64,000 nt of DNA, taken from positions 1,015,656 through 1,079,655 of the forward strand of contig NZ_LT599032.1 in NCBI RefSeq assembly GCF_900079725.1, given 5' to 3'. Each line of letters begins with the position of its first letter. Position 1 is the stretch's first letter. Positions 8,048-17,323 of this stretch are shown here, one piece after another. The stretch is from an uncultured Dysgonomonas sp. (GTDB lineage: Bacteria > Bacteroidota > Bacteroidia > Bacteroidales > Dysgonomonadaceae). The position numbers were made by a program, and so were the translations under genes. The notes below the pieces were generated by a model. It did not search any database. It saw only the letters and a program-made list of their open reading frames with translations, and was not told where the DNA came from.

Positions 8048-10588
8048 ATGAAATTACGATTGTCGGTTATCGCCCTATGCCTAATATCGGCTATAGGCAT
8101 GTTTTCTCAGATCAAACAAAAACTACCCCAGATATATGCAGCTCCGCCCGTTGCTGTTATCAATCCGTTAATTGTAGATTCTACCAACCTCAAAGGAGAT
8201 AAGTATTCCGATAAGGAATTATTAAAGATGAGTCTGACCATTCCTGAGCAAACCGCTTTTGTGAGACCTCTTAAATCCGACACTGCCGGATATTTTTATG
8301 CGGAAAAGCCTAGGGAAGGCTATACTTTCCAGCTATTTTCATTCTATGTACAGGCCGACCGTTATGCGAAATTATCCCTAAAGATAACCTCTCCGAATAT
8401 GTTCGAGCTATATGTAGATGGTAAACTCAGCACCTCGAAAACCACCAGGGAAGAAAACTTCAGGAATGAAAAAGAAGTTACTGCTACTTTCAACCCATAT
8501 CCTTTATCCAGCCGTGTTGTAATAAAGTTATTGGCTTCGGCGGAAGATAAATCCTCCCCAATTTTCAAAATTGTATTAGAAAATGAAAAGGATGATCACA
8601 AGACTACTTTTTCAGTTCTAAATACGAGCAAAAGGTTCGTAAACTTTACCGATATGCTCTTAGGTAAAAGAGTAACCAATACCAGTATGTCGCCCAACGG
8701 ACAATACGCTTTGATTTCGTACAGAAATACATTCGGAGAAAAAAGCGTATCCACTACCGAATTATATAATGTCTCCACAGGCAAACAAGTCCTACTGGAT
8801 ACCGATGGCAGTAAAAAGCAATTAAGCTGGATGCCTGTAAGCGAAAAAATGTTCTACTTACTAAAAACCGAAGATGGCACAAATCTGATTACCATCGATC
8901 CGGCAACATTACAGGAAACGATCCTTGCAAAGAACATTCCGGACGAGTCTATGACTTTCTCTCCGGATGAAAAGACTCTTTTCTATACCAAACAGGAGAA
9001 AGGCGAAGAAACCAAAGGCGATTTAAAGCTTTTATTATCACCAGAAGACCGCCAACCGGGGTACACCAACCGTTCGTTCATCTATAAATACGATATCAGA
9101 TCGGGACTAAGCCAGCAACTTACATATGGCTCGCATACCACATGGCTCAACGACATCAGCGCCGACTCAAAACAGCTTCTGGTTTCTTTTACCGATGAAA
9201 CGGTTACCGAACGTCCGTTCCGTAAATATACGATGCTCAAGCTGGATTTGCCGACTATGACAGTAGATACTTTATGGACAAACGAAGGTTTTGCATATGG
9301 CGCGACTTTTTCCCCCGACGGTAAAAAAGTCCTAATCTCGGGTGCCGGTGAAGCCTTCGGCGGTATAGGACAAAATATAAATGCCGGACAAATAGCCAAT
9401 AGCTATAACGGCCTCGCATTTATCATGGACTTGAGCACAAAACAGATTGACCCGATCACAAAGAATTTCGATCCGAGTATCGACAATAGTTTCTGGAACA
9501 AGAAAGACAATCTGATCTATTTCCGCACTACCGACAAGGACTATGTGAACATGTATACATACAATCCTTCCAGCAAGTCTTTTACTAAACTGCCATTAAA
9601 CGAAGAAGTTGTACGATCATTCTCGACGGCTGACAACGCTCTGTCCGCAATCTATTTCGGCGTAAGCCAGTCGAACTCTACCCGTGCCTATCTGTATGAT
9701 ATAAAAAATCAAAAGTCGACAATGGTAGCCGACCCATACAACGACAGGCTATCTGAAATGACTCTCGGAAAAGCGGAAGACTGGAACTTTACCAATTCCG
9801 CAGGAACAGAGATTAAAGGCAGTTGTTACCTGCCTCCAAACTTCGACGCGTCAAAGAAATATCCGATGATCGTATATTACTACGGAGGTACCAGCCCTAC
9901 TTCCCGTACATTTGAAGGGCCGTATCCTGCTCATGTGTTTGCATCACAAGGCTATGTGGTATATATTATACAGCCGAGCGGCGCAACCGGCTTCGGACAG
10001 AAGTTTGCTGCCCTGCATGTCAATGCATGGGGTAAACGTACGGCCGAAGATATCATAGAAGGCGTAAAACAGTTTGTAAAAGAACACCCGTATGTAAATG
10101 ACAAGAAAATCGGCTGTGTAGGCGCGTCATACGGCGGATTTATGACCATGTACCTGCAAACCCGGACGGATATATTCGCGGCTGCCGTATCCCATGCAGG
10201 AATCAGTTCCATCAGCAGCTACTGGGGCGAAGGATACTGGGGATACACTTATAGTTCGGGCGCAAGTGCTCACAGCTACCCGTGGAACAATCCCGACCTG
10301 TATGTAAAGCAAAGTCCATTGTTCAGCGCCGACAAAGTGCATACTCCTATTCTGTTTACACACGGTACGGTCGACACCAATGTGCCTATAGGCGAAAGTA
10401 TCCAGATGTATACAGCTTTGAAGATATTGGGCCGCCCGACAGAATTTATACAGGTGAAAGACGAAAACCACGGAGTAATGAATTACAAACGGCGTGTGGA
10501 GTGGAACAATTCCATAATGGCCTGGTTTGCCAAATGGCTGAAAGACGATAATGGCTGGTGGAAAGGTCTTTATCCCGACGCTAAATAA
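8048..10588 (+). CDS. S9 family prolyl oligopeptidase / dipeptidyl peptidase-like serine peptidase
   Basis: 846 residues with an N-terminal signal peptide (MKLRLSVIALCLISAIGMFS). The middle (about residues 210-580) is a beta-propeller with SPDGKK-type blade turns; the C-terminal alpha/beta-hydrolase domain has the S9 nucleophile motif GASYGGF (S694), D776 in HGTVDTNVP and H808 in DENHG. It should be a periplasmic exo- or oligopeptidase that removes short N-terminal peptides, as in peptide-using Bacteroidota. An extra ~150-residue N-terminal beta segment precedes the propeller. Subfamily (DPP4, DPP5 or acyl-peptidase-like) cannot be fixed by eye. Confidence 0.92.
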   Translation: MKLRLSVIALCLISAIGMFSQIKQKLPQIYAAPPVAVINPLIVDSTNLKGDKYSDKELLKMSLTIPEQTAFVRPLKSDTAGYFYAEKPREGYTFQLFSFYVQADRYAKLSLKITSPNMFELYVDGKLSTSKTTREENFRNEKEVTATFNPYPLSSRVVIKLLASAEDKSSPIFKIVLENEKDDHKTTFSVLNTSKRFVNFTDMLLGKRVTNTSMSPNGQYALISYRNTFGEKSVSTTELYNVSTGKQVLLDTDGSKKQLSWMPVSEKMFYLLKTEDGTNLITIDPATLQETILAKNIPDESMTFSPDEKTLFYTKQEKGEETKGDLKLLLSPEDRQPGYTNRSFIYKYDIRSGLSQQLTYGSHTTWLNDISADSKQLLVSFTDETVTERPFRKYTMLKLDLPTMTVDTLWTNEGFAYGATFSPDGKKVLISGAGEAFGGIGQNINAGQIANSYNGLAFIMDLSTKQIDPITKNFDPSIDNSFWNKKDNLIYFRTTDKDYVNMYTYNPSSKSFTKLPLNEEVVRSFSTADNALSAIYFGVSQSNSTRAYLYDIKNQKSTMVADPYNDRLSEMTLGKAEDWNFTNSAGTEIKGSCYLPPNFDASKKYPMIVYYYGGTSPTSRTFEGPYPAHVFASQGYVVYIIQPSGATGFGQKFAALHVNAWGKRTAEDIIEGVKQFVKEHPYVNDKKIGCVGASYGGFMTMYLQTRTDIFAAAVSHAGISSISSYWGEGYWGYTYSSGASAHSYPWNNPDLYVKQSPLFSADKVHTPILFTHGTVDTNVPIGESIQMYTALKILGRPTEFIQVKDENHGVMNYKRRVEWNNSIMAWFAKWLKDDNGWWKGLYPDAK

Positions 10589-10602
10589 TTTTATGGATGA
10601 TG

Positions 10603-10668
10603 AGTAGTAAGTATTGAGTAATAAGTGGTTTGAAATTCTTTCAACTTAATACTCAATACTTATTACTT
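10603..10668. repeat. Long inverted repeat between convergent genes
   Basis: Two ~24-bp arms (10603-10625 and 10645-10668) built on the word AAGTATTGAGTAATAAG with about two mismatches, separated by 19 nt. The right arm touches the last codons of the minus-strand gene. Placement between convergent stops suggests a bidirectional terminator. Confidence 0.65.
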
Positions 10669-11152
10669 ATAATGAAAGAATGAGTCCCAACCGCACAAAA
10701 AATTGATTATTACCGCGCGACACATTCATATCATACCCTGTCTTTATATAAAACAAACTATACGCACACATAATATTAGGGGTAAGCACAATCCCACTCG
10801 ACTTTTTCTCATTAAAGTTCCGTAAATACCCCGCATCGCACGACAGCCACAAAACACTTCTATCGGCATAATCTCCAAAAACCATACTTGCAAAATCCAA
10901 TGTGGGCGAAATGGCTTTTACATTCAATCCGGAAAGTTTGGTACTGCCTCCTGTATAATCCAAGCCTCCAAACAAGAAGAAATTTACATCTCCATTATAT
11001 GTGTAATATCTGGAATGTATATTAGCAGCGAACTGAACTTTCTCACTTTTTGCCGCCTGCATGCCTGCGCCGATCATCTGCGCGGATACGGTAATGGATA
11101 CAAGCACGAAAACTAAGAGGAGAACCTGGGATTTTAGCATATTCATTTTCAT
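10667..11152 (-). CDS. Small secreted beta-rich protein, probably outer membrane
   Basis: 161 residues. Signal peptide to about residue 24 (VSITVSAQ); the remainder alternates short amphipathic strands with Gly/Asn/Asp turns (RYYTYNGDVNFFLFGGLDY, IKTGYDMNVSRG) and ends in LGLILSL, all suggestive of a small beta-barrel or barrel fragment. Family not recognised. An alternative start at the second Met pair (MLKSQ) would shorten it by four residues. Confidence 0.65.
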   Translation of the reverse strand: MKMNMLKSQVLLLVFVLVSITVSAQMIGAGMQAAKSEKVQFAANIHSRYYTYNGDVNFFLFGGLDYTGGSTKLSGLNVKAISPTLDFASMVFGDYADRSVLWLSCDAGYLRNFNEKKSSGIVLTPNIMCAYSLFYIKTGYDMNVSRGNNQFFVRLGLILSL

Positions 11153-11158
11153 AAAAGA

Positions 11159-12073
11159 TTATTCCCTAACTAATGGTAGTGTAGAACAGCGGAGTAATCC
11201 TCCCATTTTAGATATTTCGAAATAAGGGATAGCCTCTACTGTCACCCCCCATTCATCGGCCAAATGGCGATTAAGGCGTATAAAACGTTCTTCGCTTACA
11301 ACAACTGTAGGAGATATGGAAAATACATTTGTATTCATATAATACATTTCCTCCTGTGTAACCTCGAAAATATTCTTTCTACCGAAAAAATCGACCAGAA
11401 GATGGTAGTCCTTTTCGTTTTTGAAACCATCTTTATAAATAATAGCCTTACCATTACCTACCGGCATGAAAGTGCAATCGAGATGCAGGATACCTTTACG
11501 GGGGTCGGTATCATCCTTTTCCAGTTCGAGCGCCACAAAGTTTTTCTCAGGATATAGTTCCCGAAGGAAGGCTATTGCATATGCATTTGTTCTGGCGGTT
11601 TTGTATTCAGGATAATCCCTTTCCATATAAGTACCGACAAAGACGGTATCACCATATAGTACCACATCTCCGCCTTCTACATGTGCTTTCTCGGGCAGGT
11701 TATATATTTTATTGAAAGCTATCTGGCTATATATAGGTGCGTATGCTTCCTGCTCATCTGCACGGTCGGGTATAATGTTTGATGTGATAATCTTATCATC
11801 AATCACAAATGCTACATCACGGGCATAGACCTGATTACAGTTGGGCAAAATAAGAGGACGAAGAACTTCCACATCATATTTTAAGAAAACTTTCTCAAAT
11901 GCGGTCATTTCATCGGCGATATTCTCTTCCTTAGGATAAGTGCCGTTTTGAACAGACTCATAAGATTTGGCATCATATGTATCTTCCAGTACTGGTTCTT
12001 TTCCTAACGAATAAGGCTGTCCCAGCACAACGGTTTTCAGTGGCGCCGTTTCATTTTGTACATTTAGTATCAT
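11159..12073 (-). CDS. Amidinotransferase / arginine deiminase-fold enzyme
   Basis: 304 residues of the guanidino-modifying pentein superfamily. Key positions are visible: R85-D86 (ARDVAF), EGGD at 133-136, HLD at 197-199 and the nucleophilic C296 in GGLLRCST. The layout resembles dimethylarginine dimethylaminohydrolase, arginine deiminase and glycine amidinotransferase, all of which go through a Cys-guanidino adduct. The substrate is not evident and no arc operon partners are near. A -7 box lies 17 bp upstream; the small secreted protein gene follows after 6 bp. Confidence 0.85.
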   Translation of the reverse strand: MILNVQNETAPLKTVVLGQPYSLGKEPVLEDTYDAKSYESVQNGTYPKEENIADEMTAFEKVFLKYDVEVLRPLILPNCNQVYARDVAFVIDDKIITSNIIPDRADEQEAYAPIYSQIAFNKIYNLPEKAHVEGGDVVLYGDTVFVGTYMERDYPEYKTARTNAYAIAFLRELYPEKNFVALELEKDDTDPRKGILHLDCTFMPVGNGKAIIYKDGFKNEKDYHLLVDFFGRKNIFEVTQEEMYYMNTNVFSISPTVVVSEERFIRLNRHLADEWGVTVEAIPYFEISKMGGLLRCSTLPLVRE

Positions 12074-12089
12074 AACTTCTTATTTTGTG

Positions 12090-12097
12090 CAAAGATA
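12090..12097 (-). promoter_or_regulatory. Candidate -7 box for the amidinotransferase-fold gene
   Basis: Minus-strand TATCTTTG, 17 bp from the start codon. Confidence 0.5.
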
Positions 12098-12416
12098 GTG
12101 CTTTTATAAAAATAAGGGATAACTCTTTAAAGTCTTTAGGTAAACACACAAAAATCGAAAATTTTAACCATTGATTTGATTCACATTAATCAATTACATT
12201 TAGTTAAAACCTGACATATCTGACAATTTTCTCACTACTTTCATGCCGTATTTTTAATATTCGTTAACCATATATAATTAAAGAGCAACAAAGGTAACAG
12301 AGAAAATAATGAATAATTAAGAATGAATAATTAGTAATTAGCTTATCGTGTTGAGCAGAGCGGAGTATCCTGTTTATAAAAAACTCCGTGTTACTCCTTT
12401 TACTCTGTGTTTAAAT

Positions 12417-12577
12417 AAAAAGTAACAGAGGTAACACTTTTTTCAGTAAATAGTTAGCAACTTATATCTCGTATCTTGTCTACTCTTCCCCCTTCGGGGG
12501 GCAAGGGGCCTATCAATACTTCAAAGAGCTATCATCTATCAGCTAAAGGCTACCAGCTTATTATATAGATAAACTAT
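12417..12577 (+). repeat. Dispersed ~165-bp repeat, copy A (diverged)
   Basis: Shares ordered blocks with copies B and C: AGTAACA.AGGTAACAC, CAGT.AA.AGTTAGCA, TATCTTGT..ACT, GGACCTATCAATAC-like (here GGGCCTATCAATAC), TCAAAGA.., and a final TATAGATAAACT. Identity is clearly lower than between B and C. Confidence 0.7.
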
Positions 12578-12705
12578 CTCAAAAAAAATAAATTCCGCAC
12601 CATTACCCTATTATACCTTATATTCTTTATTATAGCTATCACTGAACAATACACGACTTACCATTGTTTTACTATATTAACTAGGCAAATTAAAAAAACA
12701 GTAGT

Positions 12706-13131
12706 ATGGAAAAAATGTACACAGCAGTAGCGACCTCAGTAGGAGGAAGAAGCGGTAGTGTCAAGTCTTCGGACGGAGTACTGAACCTGGAAGTAAGACC
12801 TCCTAAAGAAATGGGCGGTCCGGGTGGTAATTATACAAATCCCGAACAACTCTTTGCAGCAGGTTATTCCGCCTGCTTCGGCAGCGCCCTAAGCCACGTT
12901 TCATTAGCAAAAAAGATCCACATAAAACCCGAAGTGACTGCCAGAGTAAGCATCGGTACTAAAGAAGGAGGAGGCTTTCAACTAGCTGTGGAAATGGATA
13001 TACATATAAAGGGGATCAGCCTGCAAGAAGCCGAAGAACTGGTAAAAGAAGCACATCAGGTATGCCCTTACTCCAATGCTACACGAAACAATATAGAAGT
13101 AACTTTGAAAGTGACTACTGAAAATAAATAA
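12706..13131 (+). CDS. ohr: Organic hydroperoxide resistance protein (Ohr)
   Basis: 141 residues, standard length of the Ohr/OsmC fold. It carries the PEQLFAAGYSACF motif with the catalytic C57 and the second cysteine C120 in VCPYSNATR, the Ohr-specific signature rather than OsmC. It reduces organic hydroperoxides using lipoylated or dithiol partners in the cytoplasm. Single gene with a terminator at 13187-13216. No OhrR repressor gene is adjacent. Confidence 0.93.
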   Translation: MEKMYTAVATSVGGRSGSVKSSDGVLNLEVRPPKEMGGPGGNYTNPEQLFAAGYSACFGSALSHVSLAKKIHIKPEVTARVSIGTKEGGGFQLAVEMDIHIKGISLQEAEELVKEAHQVCPYSNATRNNIEVTLKVTTENK

Positions 13132-13186
13132 TTAAGCAGTTCTGCTGCCCTGTATTTATTATTATATATGGATTGATTTTTTGGAT

Positions 13187-13216
13187 AAAGGCGTGAGCGC
13201 ATGCTCGCGCTTTTTA
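13187..13216 (+). terminator. Terminator after ohr
   Basis: AAAGGCGTGAGC / GCTCGCGCTTTTT hairpin with GCAT loop and a T run. Confidence 0.8.
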
Positions 13217-13384
13217 TTTGGAAACAAGTAGATCAGTTTCCCGAGGGGACTGTTTTACTTTTAGTGCATCTTCATAAAACAACCATATATCAAAAAAAGT
13301 TCACGACAAGTCAATAGAAAATATATATGATACATAAATACACTTTTTATCACCAAAAAGACATTAAATTAAAAATTATTCTTT

Positions 13385-13392
13385 ACATTTGT
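13385..13392 (+). promoter_or_regulatory. Candidate -7 box for the 13.5-kb secreted protein gene
   Basis: TACATTTG, matching TAnnTTTG; predicts a leader of about 125 nt that includes the hairpin at 13433-13474. Confidence 0.45.
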
Positions 13393-13432
13393 ATCGTGAA
13401 TTAGGTTATCAATAATTTACAAGCATAACGAA

Positions 13433-13474
13433 CAAAGAATACCATGAACAAGATGGGATTTCTTTGTTTTTTTT
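13433..13474 (+). promoter_or_regulatory. Terminator-like hairpin in leader (possible attenuator)
   Basis: CAAAGAA (13433-13439) pairs with TTCTTTG (13460-13466), with flanking ACC/GGG pairing, followed at once by eight T. It lies after the putative promoter and 50 bp before the start codon, so it could stop transcription prematurely. Confidence 0.45.
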
Positions 13475-13524
13475 GTGCCTGTAAGTCAATAAAGATTGTT
13501 TTTTAAATTAATTTTTTTTTGGTT

Positions 13525-13881
13525 ATGAAAAGGTTATCAATTTTATTTGTAGCGATACTGGCGTTCAGTATCAGTTCATTTGCGAGCAACGATTATGAGG
13601 TTTTGTGGGTATTGAATAACAAAAGTACATTCAATACAGTAACCGATTATGTACAGGCTAGTCCTGCACAGAAAGAACAGCTTGGAAATATATTCTACGA
13701 TTCGGCAGAGAAGCTGAAAGATGCGTTGCAGGATAATGACAAAGAGGGGGCATGGAAAGCCTTAGCCTTCAATTTGGCAAACACAAAATCTGTATTATCT
13801 GCACAGCAATACCGTAAATATCTGGCAATATTAAATGCTACATATCAACAGACACAAGGTGTTCTTGTAGCTAATAAATAA
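13525..13881 (+). CDS. Small secreted protein, unknown function
   Basis: 118 residues from the ATG at 13525; a TTG two codons upstream is in frame but the ATG gives a normal signal peptide (MKRLSILFVAILAFSISSFAS). The mature part is helical and polar with several Gln/Asn/Lys residues, no Cys, and reads like a small soluble periplasmic protein. Family not recognised. Leader carries a terminator-like hairpin. Confidence 0.75.
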   Translation: MKRLSILFVAILAFSISSFASNDYEVLWVLNNKSTFNTVTDYVQASPAQKEQLGNIFYDSAEKLKDALQDNDKEGAWKALAFNLANTKSVLSAQQYRKYLAILNATYQQTQGVLVANK

Positions 13882-13937
13882 GATGTGATGTTTATTAAAC
13901 AAATTGAAGGGAAGGATTTATTCTTCCCTTTATTTTT

Positions 13938-14888
13938 TCAAAGCAGTTCAATTCCCTCTTTGTATGTTCTGAAGTTCAATTGGGGAAGTAATTCTTTTCT
14001 CATACGCCTCGTATCTCCATAATAAGAAACCATTCCTATCCTTACAAAATCGACAGTCAACGGGCTTTGCGTACCAAAAAGGGCAGAGAACAGCTCAAAT
14101 CCACGTGCTGCAGTCATTATCATCCATACGGGCATACGCCAGGGCTTGTGATTCCCTTTATAAATTGTTATATCATCAAGAAATTGCTGTAAAGTCTGCA
14201 CACCTTCATCCCCTATATGATAAATCCCCTTTATATCGGGATTCATGGCAGCAGCAATCGTTGCATCCACAAAATCGGGCTTCGAGATAAGATGTATATA
14301 CGTCGGTTTCTTCCATACTCCCAGTAACCTATGACGGGCAAACCATTGTGCTGCATCTATCATAAGGATTCCTTCGCCATATACCATTCCTACCCGCAAA
14401 GAGACTGCTTCAAAATCATATTTCTCTCCATACCTGAACAAGAGTTTTTCTTCTTCGAGGCGTGTTTTTGCATGCATCGATTCCGGTTTTCCGGTCAACA
14501 CTCCGGTCGCCGGATTTCGCGGGCTGCATTCACCTTCTACATGTGGGAAACTGATGAGGATAATGCGTTTTACTTTTTGTCGGACAGCAACATCTAACAG
14601 GTTATTGAAGTATTGCGTATTTGTTGTAGGCAGAAATTTTTCGGGATTCGCTTTGAATAATATTCCCGCAAAATGAACGATTACATCGACATTTTCGAGT
14701 GCATCGCACAATGTCTCCTTGTTTGCTAAATCTACTTTGAAAACGGATATATTTTCTTTTTCTTTCAGGTTCCCGGCAATATCTTTCTTATGTATCAGCA
14801 GATTGAGATACACATCCATATCTTTCAACCCCTGCGCTAATAGTCCGCCGAGATTGCCTGCCGCTCCCGTTATTGCTATTCGTTTCAT
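13938..14888 (-). CDS. NAD(P)-dependent epimerase/dehydratase family protein
   Basis: 316-residue SDR-like protein with N-terminal nucleotide-binding motif TGAAGNLGG (residues 7-15), VIVHFAG near residue 90 and a Rossmann fold throughout. The active-site YxxxK is not in its usual form; instead there is KTRLEEEKLL at the expected region, so it may act as an atypical SDR (NmrA-like or reductase) rather than a sugar epimerase. Monocistronic and convergent with the preceding gene. Confidence 0.8.
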   Translation of the reverse strand: MKRIAITGAAGNLGGLLAQGLKDMDVYLNLLIHKKDIAGNLKEKENISVFKVDLANKETLCDALENVDVIVHFAGILFKANPEKFLPTTNTQYFNNLLDVAVRQKVKRIILISFPHVEGECSPRNPATGVLTGKPESMHAKTRLEEEKLLFRYGEKYDFEAVSLRVGMVYGEGILMIDAAQWFARHRLLGVWKKPTYIHLISKPDFVDATIAAAMNPDIKGIYHIGDEGVQTLQQFLDDITIYKGNHKPWRMPVWMIMTAARGFELFSALFGTQSPLTVDFVRIGMVSYYGDTRRMRKELLPQLNFRTYKEGIELL

Positions 14889-15056
14889 GTTAAGTTTATT
14901 TAAGCTGTAAAGATAAGTTTAGTTTATTATTATATAGTCATTTATTGAAACTATAATATCAAATTTTGCAATGCGATATACTCTTTTTTTTATAATTTTA
15001 GTTTCCGAATTTAGGCTTGGAATACCTGTATATTAATAATATAAACATTAAACACC

Positions 15057-16493
15057 ATGAAAGAACTAAAAATGTTTATCGACGGTAAGTTTGTAGAAAA
15101 CACATCCGGTAAATGGATAGATGTACTAAATCCGTCGACAGAAGAAGTAATATCACGACAACCCGAAGGTACAATCGAAGATGCGAAGAAGGCAATCGAT
15201 GCAGCAGAAAAAGCACAGGACAAATGGGCGGCTACTCCCGCCGTAGAAAGAGCAAGCTATCTGATAAAGATTGCAGCAGGCATCCGTAAAAGAGAAAAAG
15301 AACTGACTGATATAATCGTTTGTGAAGGAGGAAAAACACAAGGCCTGGCAAATGTAGAAGTCCTTTTCACCGCCGATTATCTCGAATATATGGCAGGATG
15401 GGCACGCAGATATGAAGGTGAAATAATCCAGAGCGACCGTCCGCACGAAAATATTTTCCTGTTTAAGAAACCGATCGGGGTTACAACCGGTATTCTCCCG
15501 TGGAATTTTCCCTTCTTCCTCATAGCACGTAAGGCTGCTCCGGCATTGGTAACGGGAAATACGATAGTGGTAAAACCAAGTCAGATAACACCGGAAAATG
15601 CATATGTATTCGCTCAGATAGTTGAAGAAGTGGGTATTCCTGCCGGAGTATTCAATCTGATAATGGGACGTGGTTCGGTTATCGGGCACGAACTGGCAGC
15701 CAATCCGAAAGTAGGAATGGTAAGCCTCACTGGTAGTGTGGGAGCGGGAATACAAACAATGGCTGCTGCATCGGTAAATGTTACCAAAGTTTCACTCGAA
15801 CTGGGAGGTAAAGCTCCGGCTATCGTGATGGACGATGCAGACCTCGATCTGGCGGTGAAATCGATAATCGCATCCCGTGTTATCAATACAGGGCAGGTTT
15901 GTAACTGTGCCGAACGGGTATATGTACACAAGAAAGTGAAAGACATATTCCTTGAAAAACTGGTTGCGGGTATGAAAGCCGTAAAAGCAGGGAATCCTTC
16001 CGAAATAGCAGACTTGGACATGGGGCCGCTCGTAGAAGCAAATGCGTTAAAATCAGTAGAAGAGAAAGTTGCGAAAGCCGTCAATCAGGGCTGTAAGCTT
16101 CTTTGTGGCGGTAAGCGTATCGGAACGAAAGGTTATTTCTTTGAAGCAACAGTTCTGTCAGAAGCTACTCAGAAAATGGACATCATACAAGAAGAAACAT
16201 TTGGCCCGGTATTACCTGTCGTTGAATTTTCCGATATAAACGATGCTATAGAGTGGGCTAACGATTGTGAGTATGGCCTGACATCTTCCGTTTATACTCA
16301 GAATCTGGATACTGCATTCAAATTGGTAAGAGCGCTCAAATTCGGAGAAACATACATCAACCGTGAAAACTTTGAAGCTATGCAGGGATTCCATGCCGGA
16401 TGGCGCAAATCGGGAATCGGCGGTGCCGATGGTAAACACGGACTTGAAGAATATCTTCAGACACATGTAGTGTATCTGGAAACAAAAGGCTGA
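15057..16493 (+). CDS. aldA: Lactaldehyde/glycolaldehyde dehydrogenase
   Basis: 478 residues, typical for the AldA group of aldehyde dehydrogenases. ILPWNFPFF (147-155), ELGGKAP with general base E249, and catalytic C282 in NTGQVCNCAERV are all present. The C-terminal segment NRENFEAMQGFHAGWRKSGI is characteristic of AldA. It oxidises L-lactaldehyde, from fucose or rhamnose breakdown, to L-lactate with NAD. The lutABC genes follow after a terminator and would take lactate to pyruvate, which supports this substrate. Confidence 0.92.
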   Translation: MKELKMFIDGKFVENTSGKWIDVLNPSTEEVISRQPEGTIEDAKKAIDAAEKAQDKWAATPAVERASYLIKIAAGIRKREKELTDIIVCEGGKTQGLANVEVLFTADYLEYMAGWARRYEGEIIQSDRPHENIFLFKKPIGVTTGILPWNFPFFLIARKAAPALVTGNTIVVKPSQITPENAYVFAQIVEEVGIPAGVFNLIMGRGSVIGHELAANPKVGMVSLTGSVGAGIQTMAAASVNVTKVSLELGGKAPAIVMDDADLDLAVKSIIASRVINTGQVCNCAERVYVHKKVKDIFLEKLVAGMKAVKAGNPSEIADLDMGPLVEANALKSVEEKVAKAVNQGCKLLCGGKRIGTKGYFFEATVLSEATQKMDIIQEETFGPVLPVVEFSDINDAIEWANDCEYGLTSSVYTQNLDTAFKLVRALKFGETYINRENFEAMQGFHAGWRKSGIGGADGKHGLEEYLQTHVVYLETKG

Positions 16494-16506
16494 TAAGTCC
16501 AATAAT

Positions 16507-16541
16507 AAAAAACTCAAAGTCTGCTGGCTTTGAGTTTTTTA
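16507..16541 (+). terminator. Terminator after aldA
   Basis: AAAACTCAAAG / CTTTGAGTTTT with 8-nt loop and T run. Confidence 0.88.
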
Positions 16542-16582
16542 TATTATTACCTTTATAGCGATCAACTAATTTTAAGATAAAG

Positions 16583-17323
16583 ATGAAAGTAGGATTATTT
16601 ATCCCCTGCTATGTAAATGCCATATATCCCGAAGTGGGGGTAGCCTCATACAAGCTACTCGATTATCTGGGTGTGGATGTGGATTATCCCATCGATCAGA
16701 CATGTTGCGGGCAGCCGATGGCAAATGCAGGTTTTGAAGACAAAGCCATTCCTTTGGCAAAACAGTTCGAAGAACTTTTCGGCAAATACGACTATATTGT
16801 CGCTCCGTCGGCCAGTTGCGCCGCTTTTGTAAAAGAAAATTATCCCCGCCTGCTGCAGAAAGAACAGCATCTGTGCCGGACAAGCGGAAAAATATATGAC
16901 CTGTGCGAGTTCCTTCACGATATATTGAAAGTAGATAAACTTCCGGGCAATTTTCCTCATAAAGTGAGTGTACATAACAGTTGTCATGGTGTGCGGGAAT
17001 TACATTTATCTTCGGCAAGTGAACTGAATATTCCCCGTTACTCAAAGGTGAGAGATTTACTATCTTTAGTAAATGGAATCGAAGTGCTGGAACCTCAGAA
17101 AGTCGATGAGTGCTGCGGATTTGGAGGAATGTTTTCTATCGAAGAGCCTTCCGTTTCGGTATGTATGGGACAGGATAAAGTAAGGAACCATATGGCTACC
17201 GGGGCAGAATATATAACCGGAGCCGATAGCTCATGCCTGATGCATATGCAGGGAGTGGTTAGCAGAGAGAAACTTCCAGTTAAGTTTATTCATGTTATTC
17301 AAATTTTAGCTGCGGGACTATGA
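16583..17323 (+). CDS. lutA: L-lactate oxidation complex subunit LutA (YkgE)
   Basis: 246 residues with the two CCG heterodisulfide-reductase-type domains: CCGQPMANAG near residue 40 and CCGFGGMF near residue 175, plus HNSCHG between them. This matches LutA/YkgE, the Fe-S subunit of the LutABC L-lactate dehydrogenase. Its stop overlaps the lutB start (ATGA), indicating translational coupling. Confidence 0.93.
   Translation: MKVGLFIPCYVNAIYPEVGVASYKLLDYLGVDVDYPIDQTCCGQPMANAGFEDKAIPLAKQFEELFGKYDYIVAPSASCAAFVKENYPRLLQKEQHLCRTSGKIYDLCEFLHDILKVDKLPGNFPHKVSVHNSCHGVRELHLSSASELNIPRYSKVRDLLSLVNGIEVLEPQKVDECCGFGGMFSIEEPSVSVCMGQDKVRNHMATGAEYITGADSSCLMHMQGVVSREKLPVKFIHVIQILAAGL

Larger units (their letters stand above)
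12074..12705. other. Large divergent intergenic region upstream of ohr
   Basis: 632 bp with no believable gene. It holds the amidinotransferase promoter, a GTAAC-word copy (about 12286-12300), a CGGAGT...ACTCCG inverted pair (12361-12389) and a diverged copy of the ~165-bp dispersed repeat (12417-12577). Confidence 0.7.
13132..13524. other. Spacer upstream of the small secreted protein gene
   Basis: After the ohr terminator, it contains a -7 box at 13385-13392 and a terminator-like leader hairpin at 13433-13474. A 20-codon frame (13444-13506) overlaps the hairpin; there is no evidence it is translated. Confidence 0.6.

Noticed and set aside
13444..13506. 20-codon frame in the 13.4-kb leader
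   Set aside because: Overlaps the terminator-like hairpin; too short and unsupported to call as a leader peptide.
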